A DNA stretch of 64,000 nucleotides, from the NCBI RefSeq assembly GCF_029893355.1, contig NZ_JARZAI010000006.1, positions 276,260 through 340,259 of the forward strand, written 5' to 3'. This DNA comes from Kitasatospora sp. MAA4 (GTDB lineage Bacteria > Actinomycetota > Actinomycetes > Streptomycetales > Streptomycetaceae). A program made the translations under genes and the position numbers. Below the pieces are notes generated by a model. It saw nothing but the letters and a program-made list of their open reading frames with translations, was not told the DNA's origin and ran no database searches. Positions 1 to 9,836 of this stretch are shown here, one piece after another (the stretch's first letter is position 1; each line of letters begins with the position of its first letter).

Positions 1-248
1 GGTTCGTCCAGAACTCGGCTACCGTGCGGCAGTTGGGCGCCGACTGGCTGGACGGCTCGCAGAGCTTCCCGGACGATCTGACCCGGGTGCTCAGCGCGCT
101 GGGCGGCGGGATGCCCGGCCTGAGCGGCACGGCGCTGCTGCAGTCGCTGCTGAACACCGCCGGGCCGGAGGTCGTCGAGCAGGTCAAGGAGGCGATGGCC
201 GCCGCACCCGCACCTCTGCCGACCAAGAGCCTGAACGGTAAGAAGTAA
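1..248 (+). CDS. C-terminal end of an unidentified protein (possibly flotillin/SPFH-like), 5' truncated by window
   Basis: The reading frame is open from base 3 to the TAA at 246-248 and joins the window from upstream, so the GTG at 24 is probably internal. The visible ~82 residues have no catalytic motif: an alpha-helical stretch rich in Leu, Gly and Ala (DWLDGSQSFPDDLTRVLSAL), then an Ala/Pro-rich tail ending in Lys. The stop lies 27 bases before the next start, so the two genes are probably co-transcribed. From memory, large 'DNA repair ATPase' proteins in streptomycetes are often preceded by flotillin-family proteins; that context is the only reason for the tentative name. Confidence 0.5.
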   Translation, partial: FVQNSATVRQLGADWLDGSQSFPDDLTRVLSALGGGMPGLSGTALLQSLLNTAGPEVVEQVKEAMAAAPAPLPTKSLNGKK

Positions 249-275
249 CACCGAGAGCAGCAGGAGAGAACGACG

Positions 276-3200
276 ATGGGCGCGGAAGCGGACGGCTACC
301 AGCTGCTGCGGGCACGACTGGCCGACCGGGCAGCCGAGTTGGGGCGGCGGGCCGAGGCGCTGAACGCCCGTCGGCAGGAGGTGTTCGGGGCGCCGGCGCT
401 GGAGCTGACCGGCTCGCTGCGGCTGCGCACCCCCGAGAACTGCCTCCCGCGCGATCTGGTCCCGGTCGGCCCGCAGACGGTGCTGCTCGGTACGGACGCG
501 GCGGAGGCGATGCTCTCCCCGCACGCGGCGGCGGGCGGGGAGAGCGGACACACCGTCCCCGGACTGCTGGACGACGCCCGGTTCCGCCTCGACCTGGCCG
601 AACTCCTGCGCTACTACCGCGACGCCCGGCTGCTGCGGCTGCACCGCACCCCCGCCGGACGGCTGCTCGCGGTCTTCCGGACCGGCGAGCGGGCCGAGGA
701 CGTCCGGGTGCTGCGCTGGCAACTGGGCCGCGAGGGCGCCGAGTACCTCGACAACCGGGGCGAGCGGGACCTGCCGCAGGTCCCCGACTACGACGTGGTC
801 TGGACCCGGACCGCGCGCGAGCAGCAGCTGCCGGGCCGGTTCCCGCGGATCTCGGTGGCGGACACCGTCTTCGTCGGGACCACCGGCGGCAGCCTGACCG
901 TCTCGCTGAACGCCGACACCGGCACCGAGGAGCACGTCCGCCACCGCGAGCCGGTGGACGAGCCGTTGCAGAGCCTGGCCGACGCCGAGCTGTCGTACGC
1001 GATCGCCGGACCGCTGGTGCTGCTGCGGGTGCGCCCGTACAACGAGCCGGCCGAACGCTTCCTGCTGGTCAACACCCGCACCGGCGAGGTCCGCCGCCGG
1101 GACGCGCTCGGCCAGGGCTGCCGGCTGCTGCCGGCCGACCAGGGCCTGGTCTTCCCCGGCGGCTACGAGCTGGCCGACGGCACCGGGCGGACCTTCCGGA
1201 CCGACACCGAGGGCCTGCGCTTCGAGGCCGCGGTGCCCTCACCGAACGGCGAGGACCTGCTCTACGTCTTCCGACACCCCACCGAGAGCCGCACGCTGCT
1301 GCTGCCCTGGAACACCGTGCGCCGGGAGGCCGCGGGGCCGCTGACCGGCACAGCGCACGCGCTGCTGGCCGACGGGACGCTGCTGCTGCTGCGCCCCGCC
1401 CAGGGGCCGACCCGGGCGCACGACGCGCAGGTCTGGCGCACGCCGTTCGCCTCGACCGAGCACGCCGCCGCGCAGCCGATGGGGGACGGCCCGCTGGAGC
1501 GGATCGGCAACGCCGAGCTGGTCCGGGGCCTGGCCGCCTGCCTGGAGGTGGTACGCACCGCGACGGCCGAACCGGACACGGCTGTTCTGCTGGACGCCTG
1601 CGCCAAGGCCGCCGACCGCCACCACTGGCTGTCCGAACCGGAGTTGTTCGACCTGCGGGCGCCGCTGGAGGAGATCAGGGCGGCCACCGAGCAGCTGGGC
1701 GCGGAGCACCGGCGCCGCACCGAGCTGATCGAGCGCACCGCCGCCGCGCTCGGCCGGGCCGAGGCCGCCGCGGCCTCGCTGATCCGCCGGGCCCAGGGCG
1801 AGCCGCCGGCCGACGCCGCCGGCTGGGTCGACCGGCTCACCGAACTGCGCACATCACAGGGCGAGTTGCTCACCCTGCGGGAGCTTCCCGAACTCGACCG
1901 GGAGCGCCTGGAGGCGATCGCCGGCCGGCTCGGCGCGGAGATCGAGGCGACCGCGGAGCGCGCGGTCGTCTTCCTCGCCCGCCCCGACGCCTTCGCCGGG
2001 CCGCTGGCCGCCGCACTGGCCGCGGCCGAGCAGGCCGAAGCGATCGGCACGGCCGCTGAGGCCGCTCCGCTGTCCGAGCAACTCACCGCTCAGGCAGCAG
2101 CGTTGGGGACCGTCACCGAGGTGGTCACCGGCCTGCCGAGCGAGGACGCCACGGTCGGTACCGCCGTCCTGCTGGCCGTCGGCGAGGTGCTGGCCGCGGT
2201 CAACCGCGCCCGCGCCGTGCTGGACGCCCGGCGCGGCGCGCTGCTGGCCGAGGAGCACCGGGCCGCCTTCGCGGCCCAGTCGGCGCTGCTCGCGCAGGCC
2301 GTCACCAGCGCCCTGGAGAGTGCCGGCTCCCCCGCCGAATGCGACGATCAACTGGCCCGTCTGCTACTGCGGTTGGACGGCCTCGACGGCCGGTTCGCGG
2401 ACTCCGAAGAGCTGGCGCAGCGGCTCGCCGCGCAGCGCGAGGAGCTGCACCGCGCCTTCGCCACCCGGCGCCAGGCCCTGCTGGACGCCGCCGCCGCCCG
2501 CGCCGAGCGGATCGCCGAGTCCGGCGCCCGGGCGCTGGAGGCGCTCCGCCGCCGGCTCGCCGCGCTGAACACGGCGCAGGAGGTCAACTCCTGCCTGGCC
2601 GCCGACCCGATGGCCCTGCGGGTCCGCTCGGGCGCCGCCGAGCTGCGCGAACTCGGCGACCCGGTCCGGGCCCAGGAGGCCGAGGACGGTCTCGCGGCGG
2701 CCGCCCAGGCCGCCGTCCGGGCGCTGCGCGACCGGGCCGAGCTGTCCGCGGACGGCGGCGCGACCGTGCGGCTGGGGCGCCACCGGTTCGCGGTGCGGCG
2801 CGAGCCGGTGGAACTGACCCTGGTGCCGGACGGCGAGGGCCTGGCCTTCGCCGTCACCGGCACCGGCTACCGGCGGCCGGTGCGCAGCGCGGAGTTCGCG
2901 CGGACCAGGCCGTTCTGGACCCAGCCGCTGGTCAGCGAGTCCCCCGCGCTCTACCGCGCGGAGTACCTGGCCGCCGCCCTGCTGGCGACAGCCGAGCGCG
3001 GCGGCGGGAGCAGCGGAGAGCGCCTCTCCGTCGAGCTGCTGGCCGAGGGCCCGCTGCTCCCGCTGGTGCGCCGGGCGGCCGAGAGCGCCTACGACGAGGG
3101 GTACGAGCGCGGCGTGCACGACCAGGACGCCGCCGCCATCCTGCGGGCGCTGCTGGAACTGCGTACCGGCGCCGGCCTGCTGCGCTTCCCCAGCGCGGCC

Positions 3201-4979
3201 CGCACGGCGGCGCAGCTGTTCTGGGCGCACGCCGTGGACGAGCCGGCCCGCACCGCCTGGCAGCGCCGGGCGAGTTCGCTGCTGCGGGCCCGGGCCGCTT
3301 TCGGCAGCACCCCGGCGATCGGCGAACTCGCCGCCGAACTGGGCTCCCGGATCGCGGAGTTCACGGCAGCGCTCGGCCTGCCTGACGGCGGCGAGCAGGC
3401 CGGCGGCTACCTGCTGGAGGAACTCGGCTCCCCCGAGCGGGGATTCGTCGCCGGCGCCGGGGCCCGGACCCTGCTAGAGAAGTTCCAGCACACCGTGGGC
3501 ACTCCCCAACTGACCGATGACCTACTGGCGTTGGGCTCCGACCTGGCCGCCCGCCACCAGCTCGCCACCGCCTGGCTCAGCGCCTTCGCCGCCACCGCGG
3601 GCGCCGAGGCGGCCGACGCCCCCGAGGTCGCCGAGGCCGTCGCGCTGCTCTGCGCGGACGAACTGCCGCGCTACGACTGCGCGGCGCCGCTGGCCGCCAC
3701 CGTGGAGGGCCTGCTCGGCGCGCACCCGCTGATCGCCGAGCGGCGGCTGACCGTACGGATCGACGAACTGCCCGCCCGCGCCGAGCGGTTCCGCACCGAG
3801 CGGGTCCCCGCCTACCGCGCCTACCAGCGGCAGCGGACCGAACTGCTCGGCGCCGAGCGGACCAGGCTGCGGCTGGACGACTACCGCCCGCGCCCGCTGG
3901 CCGGTTTCGTCCGCAACCAGCTGATCGACCAGGTCTACCTGCCGCTGATCGGGGACAACCTGGCCAAGCAGCTCGGCTCCGCCGACCTCCCCGGCGCCGA
4001 CCGCAGCGGACTGCTGCTGCTGGTCTCCCCGCCCGGCTACGGCAAGACGACGCTGATGGAGTACGTCGCCGACCGGCTCGGTCTGGTGATGGTCCGGGTC
4101 GACGGCCCGGCGCTCGGCCGCGCCACCACCTCGCTCGACCCGGACCGGGCGCCCGACGCGGCCGCCCGGCGCGAGGTGGAGAAGATCGTCTTCGCCCTGG
4201 AGGCCGGCAGCAACGTGCTGCTGTACCTGGACGACATCCAGCACACCTCGCCCGAGCTGCTGCAGAAGTTCATCCCGCTGTGCGACGCGCAGCGCCGGAT
4301 CGAGGCGGTCAGCGACGGGCAGGCGCGCAGCTTCGACCTGCGCGGGCGGCGCTTCGCGGTCTGCCTGGCCGGCAACCCGTACACCGAGTCCGGCGCGCAG
4401 TTCAAGATCCCCGACATGCTCGCCAACCGGGCCGACGTGTGGAACCTCGGCGAGGTGCTGACCGGCCGGGACGACCTCTTCGCGCTGAGCTTCCTGGAGA
4501 ACGCGCTCACCGCCAACCCGGTGCTCGCCCCGCTGGCCGGCCTGGACGGCGCCGAACTTCGCCTGCTGGTCGCGCTGGCCGCCGGCGACCCTGCCGCCCA
4601 GGCCGACCGGCTGGAACGCTCCTACGACGACCTGGAGCGGATCCTCGCCGTGCTCGGCAGGCTGCTGCACGTCCAGCGGACCGTACTCGCCGTCAACCGC
4701 GCCTACATCGCCTCGGCCGCGCAGGCCGAGGCGGACCGCACCGAGCCGCCGTTCCTGCTCCAGGGCTCCTACCGGAACATGGCGAGGATCGCCCAGCGGG
4801 TGCTGCCGATGATGGACCCGGCCGAGCTGGACGCGGTGATCGACGACCACTACCTCGCCGAGGCGCAGACCCTGGGCGGCGCGGCCGAGGCCAACCTGCT
4901 CAAGCTCGCCGAGCTGCGCGGCCGGGCCACCGAGGAGCAGCGCGCCCGCTGGGCCACGTTGAAGGCGGCCTATGGCTAG
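276..4979 (+). CDS. giant AAA ATPase of the 'DNA repair ATPase' type
   Basis: A 1567-aa cytoplasmic protein starting at ATG 276 behind AGGAGAG. The first ~430 residues look like beta-rich repeats, possibly a propeller. Residues ~440-800 are Ala/Glu/Arg/Leu-rich and probably coiled coil. The ATPase is at the C-terminus: Walker A (VSPPGYGKTTLMEY, near residue 1253), Walker B (VLLYLDDIQ, near 1315) and a downstream CLAGNPY sensor-like element. The layout (long coiled N-terminal part, single AAA module near 1240-1480) matches proteins annotated as DNA repair ATPase in actinomycetes. The biochemical role is unproven; it could be a chaperone-like or membrane-associated machine if the upstream gene is a flotillin. 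The 3' end overlaps the convergent PucR gene by 4 bases. Confidence 0.8.
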   Translation: MGAEADGYQLLRARLADRAAELGRRAEALNARRQEVFGAPALELTGSLRLRTPENCLPRDLVPVGPQTVLLGTDAAEAMLSPHAAAGGESGHTVPGLLDDARFRLDLAELLRYYRDARLLRLHRTPAGRLLAVFRTGERAEDVRVLRWQLGREGAEYLDNRGERDLPQVPDYDVVWTRTAREQQLPGRFPRISVADTVFVGTTGGSLTVSLNADTGTEEHVRHREPVDEPLQSLADAELSYAIAGPLVLLRVRPYNEPAERFLLVNTRTGEVRRRDALGQGCRLLPADQGLVFPGGYELADGTGRTFRTDTEGLRFEAAVPSPNGEDLLYVFRHPTESRTLLLPWNTVRREAAGPLTGTAHALLADGTLLLLRPAQGPTRAHDAQVWRTPFASTEHAAAQPMGDGPLERIGNAELVRGLAACLEVVRTATAEPDTAVLLDACAKAADRHHWLSEPELFDLRAPLEEIRAATEQLGAEHRRRTELIERTAAALGRAEAAAASLIRRAQGEPPADAAGWVDRLTELRTSQGELLTLRELPELDRERLEAIAGRLGAEIEATAERAVVFLARPDAFAGPLAAALAAAEQAEAIGTAAEAAPLSEQLTAQAAALGTVTEVVTGLPSEDATVGTAVLLAVGEVLAAVNRARAVLDARRGALLAEEHRAAFAAQSALLAQAVTSALESAGSPAECDDQLARLLLRLDGLDGRFADSEELAQRLAAQREELHRAFATRRQALLDAAAARAERIAESGARALEALRRRLAALNTAQEVNSCLAADPMALRVRSGAAELRELGDPVRAQEAEDGLAAAAQAAVRALRDRAELSADGGATVRLGRHRFAVRREPVELTLVPDGEGLAFAVTGTGYRRPVRSAEFARTRPFWTQPLVSESPALYRAEYLAAALLATAERGGGSSGERLSVELLAEGPLLPLVRRAAESAYDEGYERGVHDQDAAAILRALLELRTGAGLLRFPSAARTAAQLFWAHAVDEPARTAWQRRASSLLRARAAFGSTPAIGELAAELGSRIAEFTAALGLPDGGEQAGGYLLEELGSPERGFVAGAGARTLLEKFQHTVGTPQLTDDLLALGSDLAARHQLATAWLSAFAATAGAEAADAPEVAEAVALLCADELPRYDCAAPLAATVEGLLGAHPLIAERRLTVRIDELPARAERFRTERVPAYRAYQRQRTELLGAERTRLRLDDYRPRPLAGFVRNQLIDQVYLPLIGDNLAKQLGSADLPGADRSGLLLLVSPPGYGKTTLMEYVADRLGLVMVRVDGPALGRATTSLDPDRAPDAAARREVEKIVFALEAGSNVLLYLDDIQHTSPELLQKFIPLCDAQRRIEAVSDGQARSFDLRGRRFAVCLAGNPYTESGAQFKIPDMLANRADVWNLGEVLTGRDDLFALSFLENALTANPVLAPLAGLDGAELRLLVALAAGDPAAQADRLERSYDDLERILAVLGRLLHVQRTVLAVNRAYIASAAQAEADRTEPPFLLQGSYRNMARIAQRVLPMMDPAELDAVIDDHYLAEAQTLGGAAEANLLKLAELRGRATEEQRARWATLKAAYG

Positions 4980-6019
4980 AGGGGCTGGTTCGGCCAGTCC
5001 AGCAGGCGGGCGCCGAGGGCGGCCGTCTCCAGGGTGAAGCGCTGCAGGGCCTCGTCCGGGTCGAAGCCGGTCAGCTGGGTGATCCGCTCCAGGCGGTAGG
5101 AGAGCGCCCGGACGCTCAGGCCCAGCCGGCGGGCGGCCTCCGCCGCGACGTAGCGGGTCTCGGCGTAGGCGGCCAGCGTGTCGAGCAGCGGGCGGGCGCC
5201 GCCGCGGGCCGTCTCCAGCGGGCCGAGCACGCTGTGCACCAGGTCGGCCATCGCGGCCCGGTCGCGCAGCAGCACCGGCAGCACCAGCAGGTCCGCGGCG
5301 CGCAGCAGCGGACCGGGCAGGTTGAGCCGGGCGGCCTGCTCCAGCGCGGCGGTCGCCTCCTCGTAACTGCGCACCACCCCGCCGGGACCGCTGTGCGCCC
5401 GGCCGACCGCCACCCGCCGGTCGGCGGTGAGCGCGGCGAACCGGGCGATCACCGCGCCGCCGTCCGGCCCGACCTCGCCCGCGATGCCGGGCAGGCTGGG
5501 CGCGATGCAGACCAGTCGGCCGTGCTTGACCGCGAGCAGCACGTCGAGGTCGCCGAACCGGCCCATCAGCTGCTGCTCCACCCGGCGCACCACCGGGTCC
5601 TCCACGTCGTAGCCGTCACCCTCGGCGACTGCCACGACGTGCCGGCAGGCCAGGTTGAGCCCGAACCGCGCGGCGTGCTCGGCGAGTCGGCCGAGGTCGC
5701 TGCGGTTGCTCAGCAGGTCGGCGAGGAACTCGCGGCGGCCCGAGTCCTCCTGGTGCATCCGGTGGTGGCTGGCCCGGCTGTGCCCCTCGCCGAGCGCGGC
5801 GACGGCGGTGCGCAACGCCAGCAGCGAACCCGCCTGCACCGGACGGCCCTCCCAGGCCCCGGAGGCGGCGGCCAGGTGCTCGTCTATCAGCTCCGGCAGC
5901 GAGACGCCCTCGCCGGCCGCCTGCTCGCCGCGGCTGCGCAAGCCGTCGAGCTCCTCACGGCGCAGCCGCCGCCCGGTCCGGGCGACCTCGCCCAGCAGCT
6001 CCGCCCAGGGCGTGGCCAT
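4976..6019 (-). CDS. PucR-family helix-turn-helix regulator
   Basis: A 347-aa transcription factor. The C-terminal ~55 residues form the PucR HTH (RYVAAEAARRLGLSVRALSYRLERI), followed by the family's usual FDPDEALQRFTLETA motif. The middle has a GGDEF-like/CdaR-type region with the GRAHSGPGGV signature seen in this family. PucR proteins usually control purine or amino-acid catabolism. Here the gene is divergent from a molybdenum hydroxylase of the xanthine-dehydrogenase type across a 227-bp gap, which suggests it regulates that operon and itself. The start at ATG 6019 is the only good one; the gene ends by overlapping the convergent ATPase gene. Confidence 0.85.
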   Translation of the reverse strand: MATPWAELLGEVARTGRRLRREELDGLRSRGEQAAGEGVSLPELIDEHLAAASGAWEGRPVQAGSLLALRTAVAALGEGHSRASHHRMHQEDSGRREFLADLLSNRSDLGRLAEHAARFGLNLACRHVVAVAEGDGYDVEDPVVRRVEQQLMGRFGDLDVLLAVKHGRLVCIAPSLPGIAGEVGPDGGAVIARFAALTADRRVAVGRAHSGPGGVVRSYEEATAALEQAARLNLPGPLLRAADLLVLPVLLRDRAAMADLVHSVLGPLETARGGARPLLDTLAAYAETRYVAAEAARRLGLSVRALSYRLERITQLTGFDPDEALQRFTLETAALGARLLDWPNQPL

Positions 6020-6246
6020 CCGCGTTCTTCTCCCCGTCCGTGGAATGTGACGCGTCAGCGTATCCGGCGGGGTTGGGTGAAAGTGATCTAGGTGTGACCT
6101 CAGGCCCCCCGAACTGGTCGATCCTCCAGGTCAGCGACGTATCGCCGGTGTCCGGCACCACTCGTCCCGGCCGCCACCGCGTTGCTTCAATCGCCGTATC
6201 GAGCTGTCGACGCCTTCAAGCGACGCGGAGAGGACGGTGGGACAAC
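6020..6246. promoter_or_regulatory. divergent control region between pucR-type gene and xdh-type operon
   Basis: The 227 bp hold no gene that I can support. An open frame runs from 6040 into the FAD subunit, but the usable start with a ribosome site (GGACGGTGG) is GTG 6247. This region is the expected place for PucR operators; I did not see a clear palindrome. Confidence 0.4.
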
Positions 6247-7071
6247 GTGGATCTGAACACGGTGCTGGAGGTGCGCGACGCCCGCCGTCGCGAGGTGTGG
6301 CAGCCGGGTGACGCCTGGCTGGGCGGCGGCACGTACCTCTTCTCCGAGCCGCAGCCGCACATCCGCCGCCTGGTCGACCTGAGCCGCACCGGCTGGGAAC
6401 CGCTGCAGGTGACCCCCGAAGGGGACCTGGAGATCGCCGCGACCTGCACCATCGCCCAGCTCTCGCGCTTCCCCAGGCCCGCGCACTGGACGGCGGCGCC
6501 GCTCTTCGAGCAGTGCTGCCGGGCCTTCCTGGCGTCCTGGAAGATCTGGAACATGGCCACCGTCGGCGGCAACCTGTGCAACGGGCTTCCCGCCGGGCCG
6601 ATGATCTCGCTGACCGCCGCCCTGGACGGCGTCTGCCTGCTGCGGTCCCAGACGGGCGCGCTGCGCCGGCTCCCGGTCGCGGACTTCGTCGTCGGCGCGG
6701 GCGTCAAGGCGCTCGAACCCGGCGACCTGCTCCGTTCGATCACCCTGCCGGCCCGCGCACTGGTCAGTCGTACAGCGTTCCGGCAGGCCTCGCTGTACGG
6801 GCTGGGCCGATCCGGTGCGCTGGTGATCGGCACGCTCGACCCCGTCGACGGCACGCTCACCATCACCGTCACCGCCTCGACCGTGCGGCCGATCCGCCTG
6901 CACTTCCCGGTGCCGCCCAACGCCGAGGCGGTGCGCGAGGCGGTCGAGTACGGGATCGAGCCGCACGAGTACTACGACGACATCCACGGACTGCCCGCCT
7001 GGCGGCGCCACATGACGTTCCGCTTCGCCGAAGAGGTCCGCCGCGAGCTGTTTGAGGAGGCCGGACGATGA
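6247..7071 (+). CDS. xanthine dehydrogenase family, FAD-binding subunit
   Basis: A 274-aa FAD-binding subunit of a molybdenum hydroxylase (XdhB/CoxM type), passing electrons from the iron-sulphur clusters to FAD and on to an acceptor in the cytoplasm. The flavin motifs are visible: GGGTYLF near residue 27 and ATVGGNLCNGLPAGPM near residue 105. The start is placed at GTG 6247 because GGACGGTGG precedes it and the product then begins MDLNTVLEVRDARR, as in homologues; the open frame reaches back to 6040 without a better site. The stop overlaps the next start (ATGA at 7068), implying translational coupling with the catalytic subunit. Confidence 0.88.
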   Translation: MDLNTVLEVRDARRREVWQPGDAWLGGGTYLFSEPQPHIRRLVDLSRTGWEPLQVTPEGDLEIAATCTIAQLSRFPRPAHWTAAPLFEQCCRAFLASWKIWNMATVGGNLCNGLPAGPMISLTAALDGVCLLRSQTGALRRLPVADFVVGAGVKALEPGDLLRSITLPARALVSRTAFRQASLYGLGRSGALVIGTLDPVDGTLTITVTASTVRPIRLHFPVPPNAEAVREAVEYGIEPHEYYDDIHGLPAWRRHMTFRFAEEVRRELFEEAGR

Positions 7072-9836
7072 GCTACTCGATCCGCGTCAACAACCAGGAC
7101 TTCGACGCCGAGCCCCGCCCCGGGCAGTGCCTGCGCACCTACCTGCGCGACCAGGGCTGGTTCGGGGTGAAGAAGGGCTGCGACGCCGGCGACTGCGGCG
7201 CGTGCACCGTCCAGGTCGACGGCGAGCCGGTGCACAGCTGCCTCTACCCGGCCGTCCGGGCCGAGGGCCGCTCGGTGACCACCGTCGAGGGGCTCGCGAA
7301 GGACGGCGAACTGCACCCGATGCAGCAGCAGTTCCTGGATGCGCAGGGCTTCCAGTGCGGCTTCTGCACGGCCGGCTTCCTGATGACCACCTCCGCTCTG
7401 AACGAGGAGCAACTCACCGACCTGCCCAGGTCGTTGAAGGGCAACCTGTGCCGCTGCACCGGCTACCGGGCAATCGAGGACGCGGTCCGCGGGGTCAGGC
7501 ACGCCGAGCACCCGTGCGCCGGGCAGGCGGTCGGCCGCAGCCTGGGCGCACCGGCCGGACCGCAGGTGGTCACCGGCACCGCCCGCTACACCTTCGACAT
7601 CGCGGTCGACGGGCTGCTGCACATGAAGCTGCTGCGCTCCCCGCACCCGCACGCCCGGATCGTCTCCATCGACACCTCGCGCGCGCTGCGGGTGCCCGGC
7701 GTCCACGCGGTGTTCACCCACCACGACGCCCCCGACAGGCTGTACTCCTCGGCCCGGCACGAGCACCCCACCGAGGACCCGGACGACACCCGGGTGCTGG
7801 ACGACGTGGTCCGCTTCGTCGGCCAGCGCGTGGCGGCCGTGGTCGCCGACTCCGAGGCGGCCGCCGAGGAGGGCTGCCGGCAGATCGAGGTGGAGTACGA
7901 GGTGCTCCCGTACGTCATCGACCCGGAGCTGGCCATGCTGCCCGGCGCACCGGTGATCCACCCGAAGGGACCGGAGTCGCGCATCTTCCGCGCCGAGGAC
8001 AACGTCTGCGGCGAGGTGCACGGCGAGATGGGCGACGTGGAGCAGGGCTTCGCCGAGGCCGACGTCGTCTACGAGGAGACCTTCCAGACCCAGCGGGTCC
8101 AGCACGCCAGCCTGGAGACGCACGGCTGCGTCGCCTATTTCGAGGAAGGCGAGGAAGGCGAGGACGGCGCCGAGGAGCGGCTCGTGGTGCGCTCCAGCAC
8201 CCAGGTGCCGTTCCTGACCCGGCGCGCCCTGTGCGACCTGTACGACCTGCCGATGGAGAAGGTCCGGGTGATCGCGGGCCGGGTCGGCGGCGGGTTCGGC
8301 GGCAAGCAGGAGATGCTCACCGAGGACATCGCGGTGCTGGCCGCACTGAAGCTGCACCGGCCGGTCAAGCTGGAGTTCACCCGCGCCGAGCAGTTCTACG
8401 GCGCCACCACCCGGCACCCGTTCAAGGTCACGGTGAAGGTCGGCGCCCGGAGCGACGGCCTCCTGACCGCCCTGCAGTTCCGGGTGGTCGCCAACACCGG
8501 CGCGTACGGCAACCACGGCCCGGCCGTGATGTTCCACAGCGTCGGCGAGTCGATGGGCGTGTACAAGGCGCCGAACAAGAAGGTGAACGCGTACTCGGTC
8601 TACACCAACGGCGTGCCCGCCGGCGCGTTCCGCGGCTACGGGCTCGGCCAGGTCACCTTCGCCCTGGAGTCGGCGATGGACGAGCTGGCCCGGCGCCTGG
8701 ACATCGACCCGCTCGTCCTGCGCGAGAGGAACGTGATCGGCCCCGGCGACCACATGGAGGGCCCCTGCGGCGAGGAGGAGGACCTGCACATCGCCAGCTA
8801 CGGCCTCGACCAGTGCCTCCAGGTGGTCCGCAACGCCCTCGCCGACGACCGCAGCGCGGAGTTGGCCCCGCCCGGCTGGCTGGTGGGACAGGGCTTCGCG
8901 ATGTCCGCGATCGCTACCGGCCCGCCCGGCGGCCACTTCGCCGACGCCACCGTGAAGCTGCTGGAGGACGGCACGTACGACATCGCGGTCGGCACCGCGG
9001 AGTTCGGCAACGGCACCACCACCGTCCACCAGCAGATCACCGCCGGCGCGCTGGGCACCACGGTGGACCGGATCGCCATCCGCCAGTCCGACACCGACGT
9101 GGTCAAGCACGACACCGGTGCGTTCGGATCGGCGGGCACGGTGGTGGCGGGCAAGGCCGTGATGAAGGCCGCCAACGCGCTCGCCGAGCTGCTGCTCTCC
9201 TTCACCGCCGAGTACGCCCGCACCCCGCGCAGCCTGCTGCGGCTGACCGCGGACTCGGTGGAGTGCGACGGGCGCCTCCTCTCGCTCAAGGAGATCTTCG
9301 AGGCCGCGCGCGGCAAGGGCGTCGAGCTCACGGCCGACGGCCACTGGGGCGGCTCCCCCCGCTCGGTGGCCTTCAACTCGCAGTGGTTCCGGATCGCGGT
9401 CGACCCGGACACGGGCGAGATCAGGATCCTGCGCAGCGTGCACGGCGCCGACGCCGGCAAGGTGATGAACCCGATGCAGTGCCGCGGCCAGGTCGAGGGC
9501 GGCGTCGCCCAGGCACTGGGCGCGACCCTCTTCGAGCAGGTCCTGATGGACGAGAGCGGCGAGATCACCACCGCCGCCTTCCGCCGCTACCGCCTACCCG
9601 CCTACGCCGACGTGCCGCGCACCGAGGTCCACTTCACCGAGACCTCCGACTCGATCGGCCCGCTGGGCGCCAAGTCGATGAGCGAGAGCCCCTTCAACCC
9701 CGTCCCGCCCGCGTTCGCCAACGCCCTGCGCGACGCCACCGGCGTCCGCTTCACCGAGGCCCCGTTCCTGCGCGACAAGGTCTGGCAGGCCCTCGCCGAG
9801 CTGCGTGCTCACGGGCCGACGGCGGCGAAGCGGTAG
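7068..9836 (+). CDS. xanthine dehydrogenase family, fused 2Fe-2S and molybdopterin-binding subunit
   Basis: A 922-aa fusion of the small iron-sulphur subunit and the large molybdenum subunit, which are separate proteins in many bacteria. Residues ~1-80 are a plant-type 2Fe-2S domain (GCDAGDCGACTV); ~85-150 the second 2Fe-2S domain (QCGFCTAGF and NLCRCTGYR). From ~165 on come the aldehyde oxidase/xanthine dehydrogenase hammerhead and molybdopterin domains, with VGGGFGGKQ and a C-terminal GAKSMSESPFNP stretch that carries the expected catalytic Glu. Together with the FAD subunit it should oxidise a purine or another N-heterocycle. Xanthine is the best guess because of the adjacent PucR gene, but the exact substrate cannot be read from sequence. 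The 3' end overlaps a convergent deacetylase gene by 28 bases. Confidence 0.88.
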   Translation: MSYSIRVNNQDFDAEPRPGQCLRTYLRDQGWFGVKKGCDAGDCGACTVQVDGEPVHSCLYPAVRAEGRSVTTVEGLAKDGELHPMQQQFLDAQGFQCGFCTAGFLMTTSALNEEQLTDLPRSLKGNLCRCTGYRAIEDAVRGVRHAEHPCAGQAVGRSLGAPAGPQVVTGTARYTFDIAVDGLLHMKLLRSPHPHARIVSIDTSRALRVPGVHAVFTHHDAPDRLYSSARHEHPTEDPDDTRVLDDVVRFVGQRVAAVVADSEAAAEEGCRQIEVEYEVLPYVIDPELAMLPGAPVIHPKGPESRIFRAEDNVCGEVHGEMGDVEQGFAEADVVYEETFQTQRVQHASLETHGCVAYFEEGEEGEDGAEERLVVRSSTQVPFLTRRALCDLYDLPMEKVRVIAGRVGGGFGGKQEMLTEDIAVLAALKLHRPVKLEFTRAEQFYGATTRHPFKVTVKVGARSDGLLTALQFRVVANTGAYGNHGPAVMFHSVGESMGVYKAPNKKVNAYSVYTNGVPAGAFRGYGLGQVTFALESAMDELARRLDIDPLVLRERNVIGPGDHMEGPCGEEEDLHIASYGLDQCLQVVRNALADDRSAELAPPGWLVGQGFAMSAIATGPPGGHFADATVKLLEDGTYDIAVGTAEFGNGTTTVHQQITAGALGTTVDRIAIRQSDTDVVKHDTGAFGSAGTVVAGKAVMKAANALAELLLSFTAEYARTPRSLLRLTADSVECDGRLLSLKEIFEAARGKGVELTADGHWGGSPRSVAFNSQWFRIAVDPDTGEIRILRSVHGADAGKVMNPMQCRGQVEGGVAQALGATLFEQVLMDESGEITTAAFRRYRLPAYADVPRTEVHFTETSDSIGPLGAKSMSESPFNPVPPAFANALRDATGVRFTEAPFLRDKVWQALAELRAHGPTAAKR

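Noticed and set aside
1239..4850. Many long open frames antisense or in other frames to the large ATPase gene
   Set aside because: They follow from high GC with third-position bias; none has a ribosome site, domain or sensible composition.
4280..6091. 603-codon plus-strand frame across the ATPase end and the PucR gene
   Set aside because: It spans two genes in the wrong frame, with the Arg/Gly/Ala-rich content of a shadow.
6972..9443. 823-codon minus-strand frame opposite the molybdenum subunit
   Set aside because: Arg/His/Val/Gly-rich composition typical of a GC shadow; the plus-strand protein has all family motifs.
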